The position numbers and the translations under genes are program-made. Shown here one piece after another: positions 39,407 to 49,660 of a stretch of DNA of 64,000 nucleotides; within the stretch, counting starts at the first letter, position 1; each line of letters starts with the position of its first letter. The DNA lies in the NCBI RefSeq assembly GCF_016595675.1, contig NZ_JAENJH010000002.1:1178001-1242000 (forward strand), given 5' to 3'. Under the pieces are notes generated by a model. The model had not been told where the DNA came from. It ran no database searches and was given only the letters and a program-made list of their open reading frames with translations. The stretch is from Prauserella cavernicola. GTDB taxonomy: Bacteria > Actinomycetota > Actinomycetes > Mycobacteriales > Pseudonocardiaceae.

Positions 39407-40471
39407 GTGAACTTGGTGAACCAGCAGTCGCAGGCCAGGGCGAACCAGCTGGTCGACTGGTCCGTCGCAGCCTCGACCGGCGCCTACCTCGTGCGGGGTG
39501 GACCGGTCGTGCCCAGGGAAGAGGCCGAGCGCGCCGTCAGCGAGCTGCGCGAGCTCACAATCGACGCCGAGCACCACGTCCGCGAGCTCACCGGGCTCGG
39601 GACAGGGCTGCCGCTGTTGCCGGGTGACGTCGTCGACCGGCCGGGCTGGGTGCGCGCTGCGGCGTCGGGGCTCGACGAGCTCACCGGCCGCGCCCTGCCG
39701 GACGCACCGGGCGGCGCACTGACACCGCTGGTCGCGGGCAGCGCCGGGGTGCAGACCGGGGTGGTGCTGGCGTTCCTCGGCGCCAGGGTGCTCGGGCAGT
39801 ACGACCCGTTCGGCGGTGAGGACAAGCAGGGCAGGCTCCTGCTGGTCGCCCCCAACGTCGTCACCGCGCAGCGCGCGATGGGTGTCTCGGGCCGCGACTT
39901 CCGGATGTGGGTGTGCCTGCACGAGAGCACACACCGGCTGCAGTTCACCGCCGTCGCCTGGTTGCGCGAGTACTTCGCCAACGAGGTGGCCAACCTCATC
40001 ACCGGTCTCGCCGACAGCGACGGCCTCGGCACGATGCTCGGCAGGCTGCCGGAGACGCTCAAGGAGGCGCGGCGCGCCAAGGCCGACGGCTCGATGGGCC
40101 TCGCCGAACTGCTGCAGTCCCCGCAACAGCGTGCCGTCTTCGACAAGCTGCTGGCGATGTCGACGCTGCTGGAGGGCCACGCCGACTACGTGATGGACGC
40201 CGTCGGCCCCGACGTGGTGCCCAGCGTGGCGACCATCCGCCGCCGGTTCACCGCGAGGCGCAAGGGCGGTGGGCTGCTCGATCGGTTGCTGCGCAGCCTG
40301 CTCGGTGTCGATGCCAAGATCCGCCAGTACGCGCTGGGCGCCACGTTCACGCGCGAGGTGGTGCGGACCGTCGGCATGGACGGCTTCAACGTCGTGTGGA
40401 CCTCGCCGGACACGCTGCCGACCCGAGCCGAGATCAGGGATCCGCAGGCGTGGGTTCGCCGGATCCACTGA
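39407..40471 (+). CDS. DUF2342 zinc-metalloprotease-like, F420-associated protein
   Basis: A 354-residue soluble protein. The zinc motif HExxH is 'CLHESTHRLQF' (~165-175) with a downstream Glu in 'LEGHADYVMDAVG' (gluzincin-like third ligand). Other family blocks: 'VDWSVAASTGAYLVRGGP', 'YDPFGGEDKQGRLLLVAPN', 'FNVVWTSPDTLPTRAEI'. It matches the DUF2342/F420-biosynthesis-associated family that sits between dacB and tilS in actinobacteria (Rv3626c type). GTG 39407 lies 7 nt after a TAGCGT box (39394-39399): probably a leaderless transcript. It overlaps tilS by 22 nt. The protease substrate is unknown. Confidence 0.85.
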   Translation: MNLVNQQSQARANQLVDWSVAASTGAYLVRGGPVVPREEAERAVSELRELTIDAEHHVRELTGLGTGLPLLPGDVVDRPGWVRAAASGLDELTGRALPDAPGGALTPLVAGSAGVQTGVVLAFLGARVLGQYDPFGGEDKQGRLLLVAPNVVTAQRAMGVSGRDFRMWVCLHESTHRLQFTAVAWLREYFANEVANLITGLADSDGLGTMLGRLPETLKEARRAKADGSMGLAELLQSPQQRAVFDKLLAMSTLLEGHADYVMDAVGPDVVPSVATIRRRFTARRKGGGLLDRLLRSLLGVDAKIRQYALGATFTREVVRTVGMDGFNVVWTSPDTLPTRAEIRDPQAWVRRIH

Positions 40472-41415
40472 GCGCGGTTCGCAGGGCGGTCAGGGATTTC
40501 CTCGCGGCAGGCGAACCGGTGCTCGCCTCCGGTGAGCTTTTCGTCGCGGTGTCGGGCGGAGCCGACTCGCTCGCGTTGACCGAGGCCGCGGCGAGGGCGG
40601 CGCACCGCAGGGACGTGCGCGTCACCGCTCTGGTCGTCGACCACCGGTTGCAGGAGGGCTCGGCCGAGGTGGCCGCCACGGCCGCGGACATGGCCCGCAA
40701 ACTCGGCGCCGACGACGCCAGGGTGCTCACCGTGACCGTCGAGGGCCGCGGAGGCGTCGAGGCCGCCGCCCGAGGGGCCCGCTACCGGGCGTTGCGGGAG
40801 GCGTTGCCCGCACCCGACCGGCTCGTGCTGCTCGGACACACCCGTGACGACCAGGCCGAAACCGTGCTGCTGGGGCTCGGCAGGGGCTCCGGCCCGCGCT
40901 CGGTGTCCGGCATGCGCCCGCTGGACCCGCCGTGGGGAAGGCCACTGCTGGCGTTGCCGAGGTCGGCGACCGAGGGCGCCTGCGCCGAACTGGGCGTCGT
41001 GCCGTGGACCGATCCGCACAACTCCGACAGCCGCTACACCCGGGTCCGGCTCAGGCGCGAGGTGCTGCCGCTGCTGGAGGACGTGCTCGCGGGCGGAGTC
41101 TCCGCCGCGCTCGCGCGCACGGCCGCGCAACTGCGCGAGGACACCGAGGCACTCGACGTACTGGCCGCCGAACTGCTGCGGCGAGCGCGCGACGGGGAGA
41201 CACTCGACGTGGACGTGCTGACGCCCGCGCCTGCCGCGCTGCGGCGGCGGGCGCTGCGCACCTGGCTACTCGGCGCGGGTGTGCGAGAACTGACCGACGC
41301 CCACCTGCGCGCCGTCGACGCGCTCGTCGGCGAATGGCGGGGGCAGGGCGGCGTATGGCTGCCCGGCAATTTTGAAGCGCGCAGATCACGTGGAAAGCTC
41401 TGCGTGGAAGCGTGA
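40450..41415 (+). CDS. tilS: tRNA(Ile)-lysidine synthase
   Basis: A 321-residue N-type ATP pyrophosphatase that modifies C34 of the CAT-anticodon tRNA-Ile to lysidine. PP-loop '[19 protein letters not shown]' (~35), '[20 protein letters not shown]', '[20 protein letters not shown]', '[20 protein letters not shown]' and the anticodon-recognition '[20 protein letters not shown]' are all intact. It is short, as in actinobacteria, lacking the large C-terminal domains of E. coli TilS. GTG 40450 lies inside the previous gene's end. The stop overlaps hpt (GTGA). Confidence 0.93.
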   Translation: MGSPDPLSAVRRAVRDFLAAGEPVLASGELFVAVSGGADSLALTEAAARAAHRRDVRVTALVVDHRLQEGSAEVAATAADMARKLGADDARVLTVTVEGRGGVEAAARGARYRALREALPAPDRLVLLGHTRDDQAETVLLGLGRGSGPRSVSGMRPLDPPWGRPLLALPRSATEGACAELGVVPWTDPHNSDSRYTRVRLRREVLPLLEDVLAGGVSAALARTAAQLREDTEALDVLAAELLRRARDGETLDVDVLTPAPAALRRRALRTWLLGAGVRELTDAHLRAVDALVGEWRGQGGVWLPGNFEARRSRGKLCVEA

Positions 41416-42005
41416 AGGCTCCCGAACCCACCACAAGAGGGGACTGGCCCGTGTACGAAGGCGACATCGCCTCCGTGCTCATCACCGAGCAAGAGATCAA
41501 AGACAAGATCGCGGAGCTGGCCGAGAAGGTCGCAGCCGACTACCCCGTCGAGGATCGAGCGAACGACCTCGTGCTGGTCGGTGTGCTCAAGGGGGCGGTC
41601 ATGTTCATGACCGACTTCGCCAGGGCACTGCCCATCCCGGCGCAGATGGAGTTCATGGCCGTGTCGTCGTACGGCTCGTCCACCTCGTCGTCGGGTGTCG
41701 TGCGGATCCTCAAGGACCTCGACAGGGACATCGCGGGCAGGGACGTGCTGATCGTCGAGGACATCGTCGATTCGGGACTGACCCTGTCGTGGCTGCTCAA
41801 GAACCTGAACGCCCGCAACCCGGCGTCGCTGAACGTCGTGTCGCTGCTGCGCAAGCACGAGGCCGTGCAGGTGGACGTCCCGGTGCGCTACATCGGCTTC
41901 GACATCCCGAACGAGTTCGTCATCGGGTACGGGCTCGACTACGCGGAGCGTTACCGGGACCTGCCGTTCATCGGAACGTTGGACCCAAAGGTTTACTCCT
42001 CGTAA
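41412..42005 (+). CDS. hpt: Hypoxanthine-guanine phosphoribosyltransferase
   Basis: A 197-residue purine-salvage enzyme using PRPP to make IMP/GMP. The PRPP motif is '[18 protein letters not shown]'. The flexible loop is '[20 protein letters not shown]', the N-terminal helix block '[20 protein letters not shown]' and the base-recognition end '[20 protein letters not shown]'. GTG 41412 overlaps the tilS stop; a GTG at 41451, with AGAGGGG nearby, would give the conserved '[11 protein letters not shown]' start and may be the real one. tilS-hpt pairing is conserved in Gram-positives. Confidence 0.94.
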   Translation: MKAPEPTTRGDWPVYEGDIASVLITEQEIKDKIAELAEKVAADYPVEDRANDLVLVGVLKGAVMFMTDFARALPIPAQMEFMAVSSYGSSTSSSGVVRILKDLDRDIAGRDVLIVEDIVDSGLTLSWLLKNLNARNPASLNVVSLLRKHEAVQVDVPVRYIGFDIPNEFVIGYGLDYAERYRDLPFIGTLDPKVYSS

Positions 42006-42151
42006 TCGCAGGTGAACGCATTGCGTCCCCTCGGGGAAATGCGGAACCCTGTGTGCCGGGAACGCGTCATACCGGCACAGCTGTTGCGTTAACCTAAGCG
42101 AAGATCACAGGCGTTTTTTCACGCTGTGCTGGGGACAGGAGAGAGCGAGAG

Positions 42152-42520
42152 ATGGGGAACAGCAGCTACGCGGATGCCGCCGCGTTCCGCGCCGCGGCCG
42201 CGACCGGCCAGGTCGGTGTCGACCCCGACGCCGCGCAGGGTGTGCTCAACAAGATCCGCACCGGCAAGGACGAGGTCGAGGCGCTTCTCGCCAACGCGGG
42301 GGCTCTCGCCACGCAGCCGAGGCTCGGAGCGAACCCGGTCGGCAATGCCATGGCCGCGAAGTTCTCCGAGCGCGCCGACGGGGGTGGCGACTCGTACGCG
42401 CAGGCGTTGCAGAACCTCTACACCCAGTACGAGCAGGCCGAACAGGCCATCATGACGGCGATGAGCCGCTACCACGAGATCGACCAGTCGGGCGCCGACC
42501 CGTTCCGCGGGCAAGCGTAA
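42152..42520 (+). CDS. PE-like small type VII secretion substrate candidate
   Basis: A 122-residue helical protein without signal peptide. The two-helix pattern (about residues 25-50 and 75-110) and 'YAQALQNLYTQYEQAEQAIM' with YxxxE (YTQYE) resemble the PE/EsxB secretion-signal type. It is the first gene of a four-gene unit with a PPE-like and two EspG-like genes, so it is the natural PE partner. ATG 42152 is preceded by GAGAGAGCGAGAG. A TAACCT box at 42090 may be the promoter. No PE dipeptide is visible, so the call is from length, helices, the YxxxE and context. Confidence 0.6.
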   Translation: MGNSSYADAAAFRAAAATGQVGVDPDAAQGVLNKIRTGKDEVEALLANAGALATQPRLGANPVGNAMAAKFSERADGGGDSYAQALQNLYTQYEQAEQAIMTAMSRYHEIDQSGADPFRGQA

Positions 42521-42538
42521 GGCCAGGGGGGCGACAAC

Positions 42539-43903
42539 ATGGCATTCGAGAACATGGGCGAATCGCGGCAGACCTCGAGCGTGCCGATGGGCGACAACGG
42601 CGAGGTCGCCGGCATCGTCCAGCAGGCGCGTGGCCGCGCGGACGGCTTCACCTACGGCGACGACCGCGCGATCGGCGACCGCCCGAACTGGCAAGCGCAG
42701 GAGAGCGAGCAGCTCTACAGCTACGCGACGGTCAACAACGAGCCGGGCACGGCCGAGGAGATCGGCCAGTCGTGGGCCGGCCACAGCGCCAGCCTCTCCA
42801 GGGCTTCCGAGGACCTCTACAACGCGATCGCCGAGCTGGGCGCCGCGTGGGTCGGCCAGGGTGCGGGCGCCGCGCAGGGTTCGCTCGTCGGTATCGCCAA
42901 CTCCAGCGCGCAGGCCTCCGAGGCGGCCAACACGATGAGCTCGCGGCTCACCCAGCAGGCGGCGGCCGCCGCTGAGCTGAAAAAGATGCCGCAGCCCAGC
43001 GACTTCGACCCCGGCCAGATGACGGCGGCCATGCTGGCGGGTGGCCCCGCCGCGATGGTCAAGGACATGAAGCCGAAGTTCGACGCCGCCAACGACATCA
43101 AGGCCCAGCAGGTCGCCTACCTCGAGGCCTACACCACGGCGATGGCGGAGATCGACGGCAGCACTCCGAGCTTCGGCCCCGAGTCCCTCGGCCTGAAGCC
43201 GATGTCGGGTGTCTCGACGCTGAGCGCCGGTCCGGTCGGCGGCCCCGGCGCGTACGGCATGCCCGGCTCGGGCTCGCCCGGCGGTGTGCTCCACGGCGGA
43301 CTCGGCGCGACCCCGATCGCCGCGCACGGCGGGGAGCAGAACGTCGCGGCCTCGGGCTTCCAGGGCGGTTCCCACGCGGCGCCGCCGCAGGCTCCTCCCG
43401 GCGCTCCGGCTCCCGGCTCCGCTCCGGCTCCCGGCGTGGGGGCGGGCGCGGGTACCGGCTCGGTTCCCTCGGCTCCCTCCGTTCCCACGGGCGGCCCGAA
43501 CGTCGCCGCCTCGCTCGGCGGCGCGGCCGCCGGTGGCGCGCTCGGCTACGCGGGCGCCCGCTCGCTGGCCAAGGGCAACCGCACGGGCAGCACCAAGCAG
43601 TCGTCCACCGACACCACTGCGAGCAACCAGCAGGGCGCCAGCAGCGCCGCGTCGGTTCAGCAGCAGCAGCCGGGTGTGGTGAACCCCGCGGGCACCATCG
43701 GTGGTGGCGCTCCGCAGGGTGCCGCTCCCATGGGCGGTATGGGTGGCATGGGCGCGGGCGGTGCCCGGCAGGAAGAGGAGAAGGAGCACACGCACGCTTC
43801 CTTCCTCATCGACCCGGACCCGGACGAGACGTTCGGTGCCACGCAGGCGACGCCTCCGCCGGTGCTCGGCGCCTGGGGATCCGACGACGACGAGGAGCGC
43901 TAG
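42539..43903 (+). CDS. PPE-like type VII secretion protein
   Basis: A 454-residue protein. Residues ~60-150 are a helical WXG/PPE-like domain ('IGQSWAGHSASLSRASEDLY', 'AIAELGAAWVGQGAGAAQ', 'AEAANTMSS'-type helix). From ~215 onward it is Gly/Ala/Pro/Ser-rich and disordered ('GGPGAYGMPGSGSPGGVLHG', 'PMGGMGGMGAGGARQEEEKE'), ending in an acidic segment with 'HASFLIDPDPDETFGAT' and 'LGAWGSDDDEER'. This two-part build is that of Pseudonocardiaceae PPE-domain proteins exported by ESX systems. EspG-like genes follow 3 nt downstream, and EspG proteins chaperone PPE partners. No ESX core gene is in the window. Confidence 0.7.
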   Translation: MAFENMGESRQTSSVPMGDNGEVAGIVQQARGRADGFTYGDDRAIGDRPNWQAQESEQLYSYATVNNEPGTAEEIGQSWAGHSASLSRASEDLYNAIAELGAAWVGQGAGAAQGSLVGIANSSAQASEAANTMSSRLTQQAAAAAELKKMPQPSDFDPGQMTAAMLAGGPAAMVKDMKPKFDAANDIKAQQVAYLEAYTTAMAEIDGSTPSFGPESLGLKPMSGVSTLSAGPVGGPGAYGMPGSGSPGGVLHGGLGATPIAAHGGEQNVAASGFQGGSHAAPPQAPPGAPAPGSAPAPGVGAGAGTGSVPSAPSVPTGGPNVAASLGGAAAGGALGYAGARSLAKGNRTGSTKQSSTDTTASNQQGASSAASVQQQQPGVVNPAGTIGGGAPQGAAPMGGMGGMGAGGARQEEEKEHTHASFLIDPDPDETFGATQATPPPVLGAWGSDDDEER

Positions 43904-43906
43904 GCA

Positions 43907-44698
43907 GTGGCGGAGCGGCTCACTCCGCTGGAGTTCGACTTCCTCTGGGAGTCCGCCCGCATCGGTGAACTGCCCTATCCGCTTCAAGTGCGGTCGCACG
44001 GCGACACGATGGAAGAACGCGCCACGCTGCGCCAGCAGGCTTTCGCCGAGCTGGCGCGGCGGGGCCTCGTCGACGACGGTGGCAGGCCGCAGCCCCACAT
44101 CGAGGACATGCTCGGTGTGGTCGCGGGCGCCGACGTGAGCGTCGACTCGGTGCAGATCAGTGCGCCGAGCGCCGAGCCGCAGCTCGCGGTGGCGGCGACG
44201 CTGGGCACGCAGGCGACGCTGTTGATCAGGGACCCGCAGGGTTTCTTCGTCGACCGCGTCCCTGCCGACGGCCTCGCGAGCGCGATCGTCAGCCTGCTGC
44301 CGCCTGCCCCGCGCGGCAAGGAGAAGTCGATCACCGTCCCGCTGGAGCAGCTGCTCTCCGGGCCGGGCGTCGACTTCATGCAGCGCAGGGCACCAGCGCC
44401 AGACGGTGGCAGGGCGAGCGTCGACGAGGACCGCAAGGCGCTGGCGAGGTTGCACGCGCAGCCGCGCGAGCGGGGCGGTCAGATCGGCGCCAACGCGCGC
44501 AGCCGCACCGGCAGCAAGAGCCGAACACCCGTACTGAGCTGGTTCGACACGGAGACCGGGCGGTACTTCACGCAGGCGACTCGCGGTCGGGACGGCAGGG
44601 ACTGGATCACGATCGCGCCCGCCGACGCGGCCACGTTGCGGTACCGGCTCTCCGAGATGATCGCCGGTGCGGTGAACTCAACGACCGCGCCGCTGTAG
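43907..44698 (+). CDS. EspG-family ESX secretion-associated chaperone (copy 1)
   Basis: A 263-residue soluble protein. Family features: 'LTPLEFDFLWESARIGELPY', 'PLQVRSHGDTMEERATLRQQ', 'LLIRDPQGFFVDRVPADGL', 'IVSLLPPAPRGKEKSITVPL', and the C-terminal 'TPVLSWFDTETGRYFTQATR', 'WITIAPADAATLRYRLSEMI'. EspG proteins bind the helical tip of PPE proteins and bring them to the secretion ATPase in the cytoplasm. GTG 43907 lies 3 nt after the PPE-like stop. It is about 40% similar by eye to the next gene, so the two are tandem paralogues. Confidence 0.82.
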   Translation: MAERLTPLEFDFLWESARIGELPYPLQVRSHGDTMEERATLRQQAFAELARRGLVDDGGRPQPHIEDMLGVVAGADVSVDSVQISAPSAEPQLAVAATLGTQATLLIRDPQGFFVDRVPADGLASAIVSLLPPAPRGKEKSITVPLEQLLSGPGVDFMQRRAPAPDGGRASVDEDRKALARLHAQPRERGGQIGANARSRTGSKSRTPVLSWFDTETGRYFTQATRGRDGRDWITIAPADAATLRYRLSEMIAGAVNSTTAPL

Positions 44699-44750
44699 CG
44701 GTCCGGTGAGCTAGGGTTCGCCGCAGTATCGGGCTCATATCGGGAGGATC

Positions 44751-45527
44751 GTGCCCACGCAGGAGTTCTTCACGCCGGTCGCCTTCGACTTCCTGTGGGA
44801 GTCGGCCGGTATCGGTGAGCTGCCGTACCCGCTGCGGGTCCGCTCGCACGGCCGTACCGAGCTGGAGCGCAGGGAACTGCGCCGCGGTTTCGACGCCGAG
44901 TTCGCGGCTCGCGACATCCCGGGTTCGCACGTCGAGGAGTGGCTCGCACTGCTCGCGAGGCCGTCGATCAGCATCGACGCGCTGTTCATCCCCGAGTTCC
45001 AGGCGCCCCCGGTCGCGGCGCTGGCCGCCTCGGACGGGAGGCAGGCGGTGCTGGCCGTCCAGGACGCGACCGGTGTCTCGCTGCGTCCCGCGTATCCCGA
45101 CGGACTGGTCTCCGCGGTGGTGGATCTGCTCCCGCAGGCGCCGCGTGGCAGCGAGTCGTCCATCACCATCCCCATCGACGAGGCGTTGCGAACGGAGCCC
45201 GCGCGTTCGGGCGTGGTCGCCGGCTCCGGGGCCGGTGCACGCAGGCGCACGGCACTGTCGGAGCGGACCACCGATCCGAGGCAGGCGTACGCACAGCTGA
45301 TCGCGCAGCCGAGGTCGCGGGGCGGCCAGCTCGCCGCCAACAGCCGCGACGACCTGGGGGCGAAGCGTCGTTCGGCCGTGCTCGCGTGGTTCGACACCGC
45401 GACCGGCCGCTACCTGAGCCTGTCGCGCCCAGGCACCGACGGCAGGGAGTGGGTGACGGTGTCTCCCGCCGATGCGAAGACCCTGCGCTCGCGGCTCGGC
45501 GAGATGGTGGCGGGTGTCGCCTCCTAG
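44751..45527 (+). CDS. EspG-family ESX secretion-associated chaperone (copy 2)
   Basis: A 258-residue protein, tandem paralogue of the previous gene: 'FFTPVAFDFLWESAGIGELP', 'YPLRVRSHGRTELERRELRR', 'LVSAVVDLLPQAPRGSESS', 'RSAVLAWFDTATGRYLSLSR', 'VTVSPADAKTLRSRLGEMV'. GTG 44751, with GGGAGGA upstream; 52 bp separates it from copy 1. Two EspG copies beside one PE/PPE-like pair suggest either two PPE partners (one elsewhere) or a heterodimer. Confidence 0.82.
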   Translation: MPTQEFFTPVAFDFLWESAGIGELPYPLRVRSHGRTELERRELRRGFDAEFAARDIPGSHVEEWLALLARPSISIDALFIPEFQAPPVAALAASDGRQAVLAVQDATGVSLRPAYPDGLVSAVVDLLPQAPRGSESSITIPIDEALRTEPARSGVVAGSGAGARRRTALSERTTDPRQAYAQLIAQPRSRGGQLAANSRDDLGAKRRSAVLAWFDTATGRYLSLSRPGTDGREWVTVSPADAKTLRSRLGEMVAGVAS

Positions 45528-45757
45528 CGGTGACGGCTCCGTTCGCGCCCCGCGTTGAGTTGAGGGTCGGCTGGTGGGAACATCGGTGAGCTGATGGCCG
45601 TTGTTCTCCTGGAGGATCGCCCGGCTGCCTTAACATGCCGGGCGGTACGCTGGTGGGACGGCTAACACCGTGCCCATCGCAGTTGTCAACACCGTGACGG
45701 CGGGTGTGACATGAACCGCCTAGCCAGGGAGGGTCGAGGCCACCACGGCCGGATCAA

Positions 45758-48187
45758 ATGGACCGCAAGCGCCTGCTCAAGAACCCACTGCTGTGGATAG
45801 TCGCGGTTCTGCTGCTCTATTTCGCCTTCAGCATGATCTTCGACGGCGACCGTGGGTACACGCATGTGCCGACGTCGCAGGCCGTCCAGCAGATCAACTC
45901 CGGCAACGTCACGGAAGCGAACCTGGAGGACAAGGAGCAGCAGCTCAAGCTGCACCTGGCCGATTCGATCGACGTCGATGGCCAGCAGGTCAACCAGATC
46001 ATCACGAAGTTCCCGAACGGAGCGTCGAGTCAGCTCTACAACTCGCTGCTCGATGCCCGCAACGGCGACTCGGGTGTCAAGTTCGACACCACCGTCACGC
46101 AGGACTCCTTCTTCACGCAGCTGCTCATCTACATGATCCCGCTCGGGATCCTGCTGCTCCTGCTGATGTGGATGATGAACAACGCGCAGGGCGGCGGTAA
46201 CCGCGTCCTCAACTTCGGCAAGTCCAAGGCCAAGCAGCTCAACAAGGACATGCCCAAGACCACGTTCACCGACGTGGCCGGCGCGAGCGAGGCCGTCGAG
46301 GAACTGCACGAGATCAAGGACTTCCTGCAGAACCCCGGCCGCTACCAGGCACTCGGCGCCAAGATCCCGAAGGGCGTGCTGCTGTACGGCCCGCCCGGTA
46401 CCGGTAAGACGCTGCTCGCGCGTGCCGTCGCCGGCGAGGCGGCCGTGCCGTTCTACACGATCTCCGGTTCCGACTTCGTCGAGATGTTCGTCGGTGTCGG
46501 TGCCTCCCGGGTGCGCGACCTGTTCGAGCAGGCGAAGCAGAACGCGCCCTGCATCATCTTCGTCGACGAGATCGACGCCGTCGGCCGTCAGCGTGGCGCC
46601 GGCCTCGGTGGTGGGCACGACGAGCGCGAGCAGACGCTGAACCAGCTGCTCGTCGAGATGGACGGCTTCGACTCGCGGGGCGGCATCATCCTGATCGCCG
46701 CCACCAACCGGCCCGATATCCTCGACCCGGCGCTGCTGCGCCCCGGCCGGTTCGACCGGCAGATCCCGGTGTCCGCGCCCGACCTGCGCGGCCGCAAGGC
46801 GATCCTCGAGGTGCACTCGAAGGGCAAGCCGCTCGAGCAGAACGTCGACCTCACCTCGCTCGCCAAGCGCACGGTAGGCATGTCGGGTGCCGACCTGGCC
46901 AACGTGATCAACGAGGCCGCCCTGCTCACCGCGCGTACCCACGGCAACGTCATCACCGACTCCGCGCTCGAGGAGTCGGTGGACCGCGTCATCGGCGGAC
47001 CTGCCCGCAAGAGCCGGATCATCTCCGAGAAGGAGAAGAAGATCACGGCCTATCACGAGGGTGGGCACGCGCTGGCCGCGTGGGCGATGCCGGACATCGA
47101 GCCGGTCTACAAGCTCACGATCCTGCCGCGTGGCCGCACCGGTGGGCACGCGCTGCTCGTCCCCGAGGACGACAAGGACTTGATGACCCGCTCCGAGATG
47201 ATCGGCAGGCTGGTCTTCGCGATGGGCGGTCGGACCGCGGAGGAGCTCGTGTTCCACGAGCCCACCACCGGTGCCGTCTCCGACATCGAGCAGGCCACCA
47301 AGATCGCCAGGGCGATGGTCACCGAGTACGGCATGAGCCCCCGGCTCGGCGCCGTCAAGTACGGCCAGGAGCAGGGCGACCCGTTCCTCGGCCGCTCGGC
47401 GGGCAGGCAGGCGGACTACTCCCTCGAGGTCGCGCACGAGATCGACGAGGAGGTGCGCAAGCTCATCGAGACGGCGCACACCGAGGCGTGGCAGGTGCTC
47501 AACACCTACCGTGACGTTCTCGACGAACTCGTCGTGGAGCTGCTCGACAAGGAGACCCTGCAGCGCAGGGACCTCGAGCGGATCTTCGCCTCGGTCGAGA
47601 AGCGTCCGCGCATCACGGCGTTCAACGAGTTCGGCGAGCGGCTTCCCTCGGACAAGCCGCCGATCAAGACTCCGGGCGAGCTGGCGATGGAGCGCGGCGA
47701 GCCGTGGCCTCCGCCGCAGCCCGAGCCGGAGCCCCAGACCGCGCCGGTCCCGGAGCCCGAGCCGACGCCCGTGGCGACCGCACCCGGTGGCAACGACCTG
47801 CCCGGTGGCCCGCCGTACGGCACCAACCCCAGGCCGGTCGGACCCCCGCCGGGGTACAACCCGTACGCGCCGCCCCAGGGCGGCGGCGGTTACCCGAACG
47901 GCACCCGCAGGCAGAACGGCGGGCAGTCCGGTCAGGGCGGCGGTCAGGGTTCGTGGCCGCAGCAGCCCTACGGCGGCGGAGCGCCCGGCGACTACCAGGC
48001 TGGCCCGCCGAACTACGGGGCACCTCCCGGCTGGACGCCCGCCACCTCACCCGGTGGCACCAGGCCGAGCCAGCCGTGGCGGCCGAGCCCTCCCGGCAAC
48101 GAGCCGGGACCCTCGCAGCCGCAGCCTCCCCAGGGCGGGCAGCACGAGCGCGATCCCGACGATCAGGACGGTCAACATCGCCAGTGA
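45758..48187 (+). CDS. ftsH: ATP-dependent membrane zinc protease FtsH
   Basis: An 809-residue membrane AAA+ protease. Two membrane segments (~10-28 and ~122-142) flank a short outside domain. Walker A '[18 protein letters not shown]' (~211), Walker B '[16 protein letters not shown]' (~267), SRH '[19 protein letters not shown]', zinc site '[10 protein letters not shown]' (~433) with third ligand in '[20 protein letters not shown]'. The last ~150 residues are a Pro/Gly/Gln-rich tail ('[20 protein letters not shown]'), longer than in most FtsH. It degrades misassembled membrane and regulatory proteins. ATG 45758; 230 bp upstream is free of genes, with a TACGCT box near 45648. folE begins 1 nt after its stop. 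Confidence 0.95.
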   Translation: MDRKRLLKNPLLWIVAVLLLYFAFSMIFDGDRGYTHVPTSQAVQQINSGNVTEANLEDKEQQLKLHLADSIDVDGQQVNQIITKFPNGASSQLYNSLLDARNGDSGVKFDTTVTQDSFFTQLLIYMIPLGILLLLLMWMMNNAQGGGNRVLNFGKSKAKQLNKDMPKTTFTDVAGASEAVEELHEIKDFLQNPGRYQALGAKIPKGVLLYGPPGTGKTLLARAVAGEAAVPFYTISGSDFVEMFVGVGASRVRDLFEQAKQNAPCIIFVDEIDAVGRQRGAGLGGGHDEREQTLNQLLVEMDGFDSRGGIILIAATNRPDILDPALLRPGRFDRQIPVSAPDLRGRKAILEVHSKGKPLEQNVDLTSLAKRTVGMSGADLANVINEAALLTARTHGNVITDSALEESVDRVIGGPARKSRIISEKEKKITAYHEGGHALAAWAMPDIEPVYKLTILPRGRTGGHALLVPEDDKDLMTRSEMIGRLVFAMGGRTAEELVFHEPTTGAVSDIEQATKIARAMVTEYGMSPRLGAVKYGQEQGDPFLGRSAGRQADYSLEVAHEIDEEVRKLIETAHTEAWQVLNTYRDVLDELVVELLDKETLQRRDLERIFASVEKRPRITAFNEFGERLPSDKPPIKTPGELAMERGEPWPPPQPEPEPQTAPVPEPEPTPVATAPGGNDLPGGPPYGTNPRPVGPPPGYNPYAPPQGGGGYPNGTRRQNGGQSGQGGGQGSWPQQPYGGGAPGDYQAGPPNYGAPPGWTPATSPGGTRPSQPWRPSPPGNEPGPSQPQPPQGGQHERDPDDQDGQHRQ

Positions 48188-48188
48188 G

Positions 48189-48818
48189 GTGAGCGGCAAC
48201 GGCTACGGGGCCGCGATAGAGGATGTCGCGCCCCTGGCCAACGGCCGGGTGTTCGACCAGGCGCGTGCGGAGAACGCCGTGCGCGAGCTGTTGCTCGCGT
48301 GCGGCGAGGACCCGGATCGCGACGGCCTGCAGGACACTCCCGGTCGAGTCGCCCGTGCCTACCAGGAGATCTTCGCTGGCCTCTACGACGAGCCGGATCA
48401 CGTGCTGGACCGGACGTTCGACGAGGGTCACGACGAGATGGTGCTCGTCACCGACATCCCGATGTACAGCACGTGTGAGCATCACCTGGTGCCGTTCCAC
48501 GGCGTCGCGCACGTCGGTTACATCCCCAACTCGCAGGGCAAGGTCACGGGACTGTCCAAACTGGCCAGGCTCGTGGACCTCTACGCGAAGCGCCCCCAGG
48601 TGCAGGAGCGGCTCACGTCGCAGATCGCCGACGCGCTCGACCGCAAGCTGAAGCCGAGCGGCGTGATCGTGGTGATCGAGGCGGAGCACCTGTGCATGGC
48701 GATGCGCGGCATCCGCAAGCCCGGCGCACGCACCACCACGTCCGCCGTCCGCGGGTCGCTCAAGACCTCGGCCACCTCGAGGGCGGAGGCGCTCGACCTG
48801 ATCAAGGGCCGGCGGTGA
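48189..48818 (+). CDS. folE: GTP cyclohydrolase I
   Basis: A 209-residue enzyme making dihydroneopterin triphosphate from GTP, the first step of folate synthesis. Motifs: '[20 protein letters not shown]', '[20 protein letters not shown]' (zinc Cys and catalytic His), '[20 protein letters not shown]', '[20 protein letters not shown]' (second zinc Cys), 'TSAVRGSLK'. GTG 48189 follows the ftsH stop by 1 nt, so the folate genes are transcribed and translated with ftsH. The stop overlaps folP (GTGA). Confidence 0.95.
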   Translation: MSGNGYGAAIEDVAPLANGRVFDQARAENAVRELLLACGEDPDRDGLQDTPGRVARAYQEIFAGLYDEPDHVLDRTFDEGHDEMVLVTDIPMYSTCEHHLVPFHGVAHVGYIPNSQGKVTGLSKLARLVDLYAKRPQVQERLTSQIADALDRKLKPSGVIVVIEAEHLCMAMRGIRKPGARTTTSAVRGSLKTSATSRAEALDLIKGRR

Positions 48819-49660
48819 CCGCAGGTCTCCCGTCCCCTGGCAGGTGCGCCGTGATGGGCGTACTGAACGTCACGCCCGATTCCTTTTCGGACGGTGGGCG
48901 TTATCTGAGCCGGGAGGACGCGCTTGCCCACGCCCACGCGATGTGGCGGCGCGGCGCCGACATCATCGACGTCGGCGGTGAGTCGACCCGGCCGGGCTCG
49001 GGCCGCGTGGACGCCGACACGGAGAAGTCACGCGTGCTTCCCGTGATCAGGGCGCTGTGCGCCGACGGGCTCGCGTTGTCGGTGGACACCACGCGGGCAG
49101 CTGTCGCGGCGGCCGCGGTCGACGCGGGCGCCCACGTGATCAACGACGTCTCCGGCGGGCTCGCGGACCCGGACATGGCCAAGGTCGCGGCGGAGGCCGG
49201 CGTGCCGTGGGTGCTGATGCACTGGCGCGGTCACAGCAAGGACATGAACTCGCTCGCCGACTACACCGATGTCGTCGCGCAGGTGCGCGACGAGCTGAGC
49301 GCCAGGGTGGACGAGGCGCTGGCCGCGGGGGTCGCCGAGCACAAGATCGTGCTGGACCCTGGGCTCGGTTTCGCGAAGCAGGCCGAGCACGACTGGGCGT
49401 TGCTGCACCGCCTCGACGTGTTCCTGGGCATGGGCTTTCCCGTGCTGGTCGGGGCATCCCGCAAACGTTTTCTCGGCAGGCTGCTCGCCGACGCGGAGGG
49501 CGAACCGCGCCAGCCGTCCGGCCGCGAGGTGGCCACCGCGTCGATCTCGGCGCTCGCCGCGCAGGCGGGAGCCTGGGGAGTGCGGGTGCACGACGTCGGC
49601 GCGTCGCTCGACGCCGTGCAGGTCGCCGCGGCCTGGCAGCGTGGAGGCACGTCCGGATGA
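48815..49660 (+). CDS. folP: Dihydropteroate synthase
   Basis: A 281-residue TIM-barrel enzyme joining p-aminobenzoate to the pterin; target of sulfonamides. Motifs: '[20 protein letters not shown]', '[19 protein letters not shown]', '[20 protein letters not shown]', '[20 protein letters not shown]', '[20 protein letters not shown]', '[20 protein letters not shown]'. GTG 48815 overlaps the folE stop; the stop overlaps the folB ATG (ATGA). No resistance-type insertions are visible near the SRKRF loop. Confidence 0.95.
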   Translation: MTAGLPSPGRCAVMGVLNVTPDSFSDGGRYLSREDALAHAHAMWRRGADIIDVGGESTRPGSGRVDADTEKSRVLPVIRALCADGLALSVDTTRAAVAAAAVDAGAHVINDVSGGLADPDMAKVAAEAGVPWVLMHWRGHSKDMNSLADYTDVVAQVRDELSARVDEALAAGVAEHKIVLDPGLGFAKQAEHDWALLHRLDVFLGMGFPVLVGASRKRFLGRLLADAEGEPRQPSGREVATASISALAAQAGAWGVRVHDVGASLDAVQVAAAWQRGGTSG

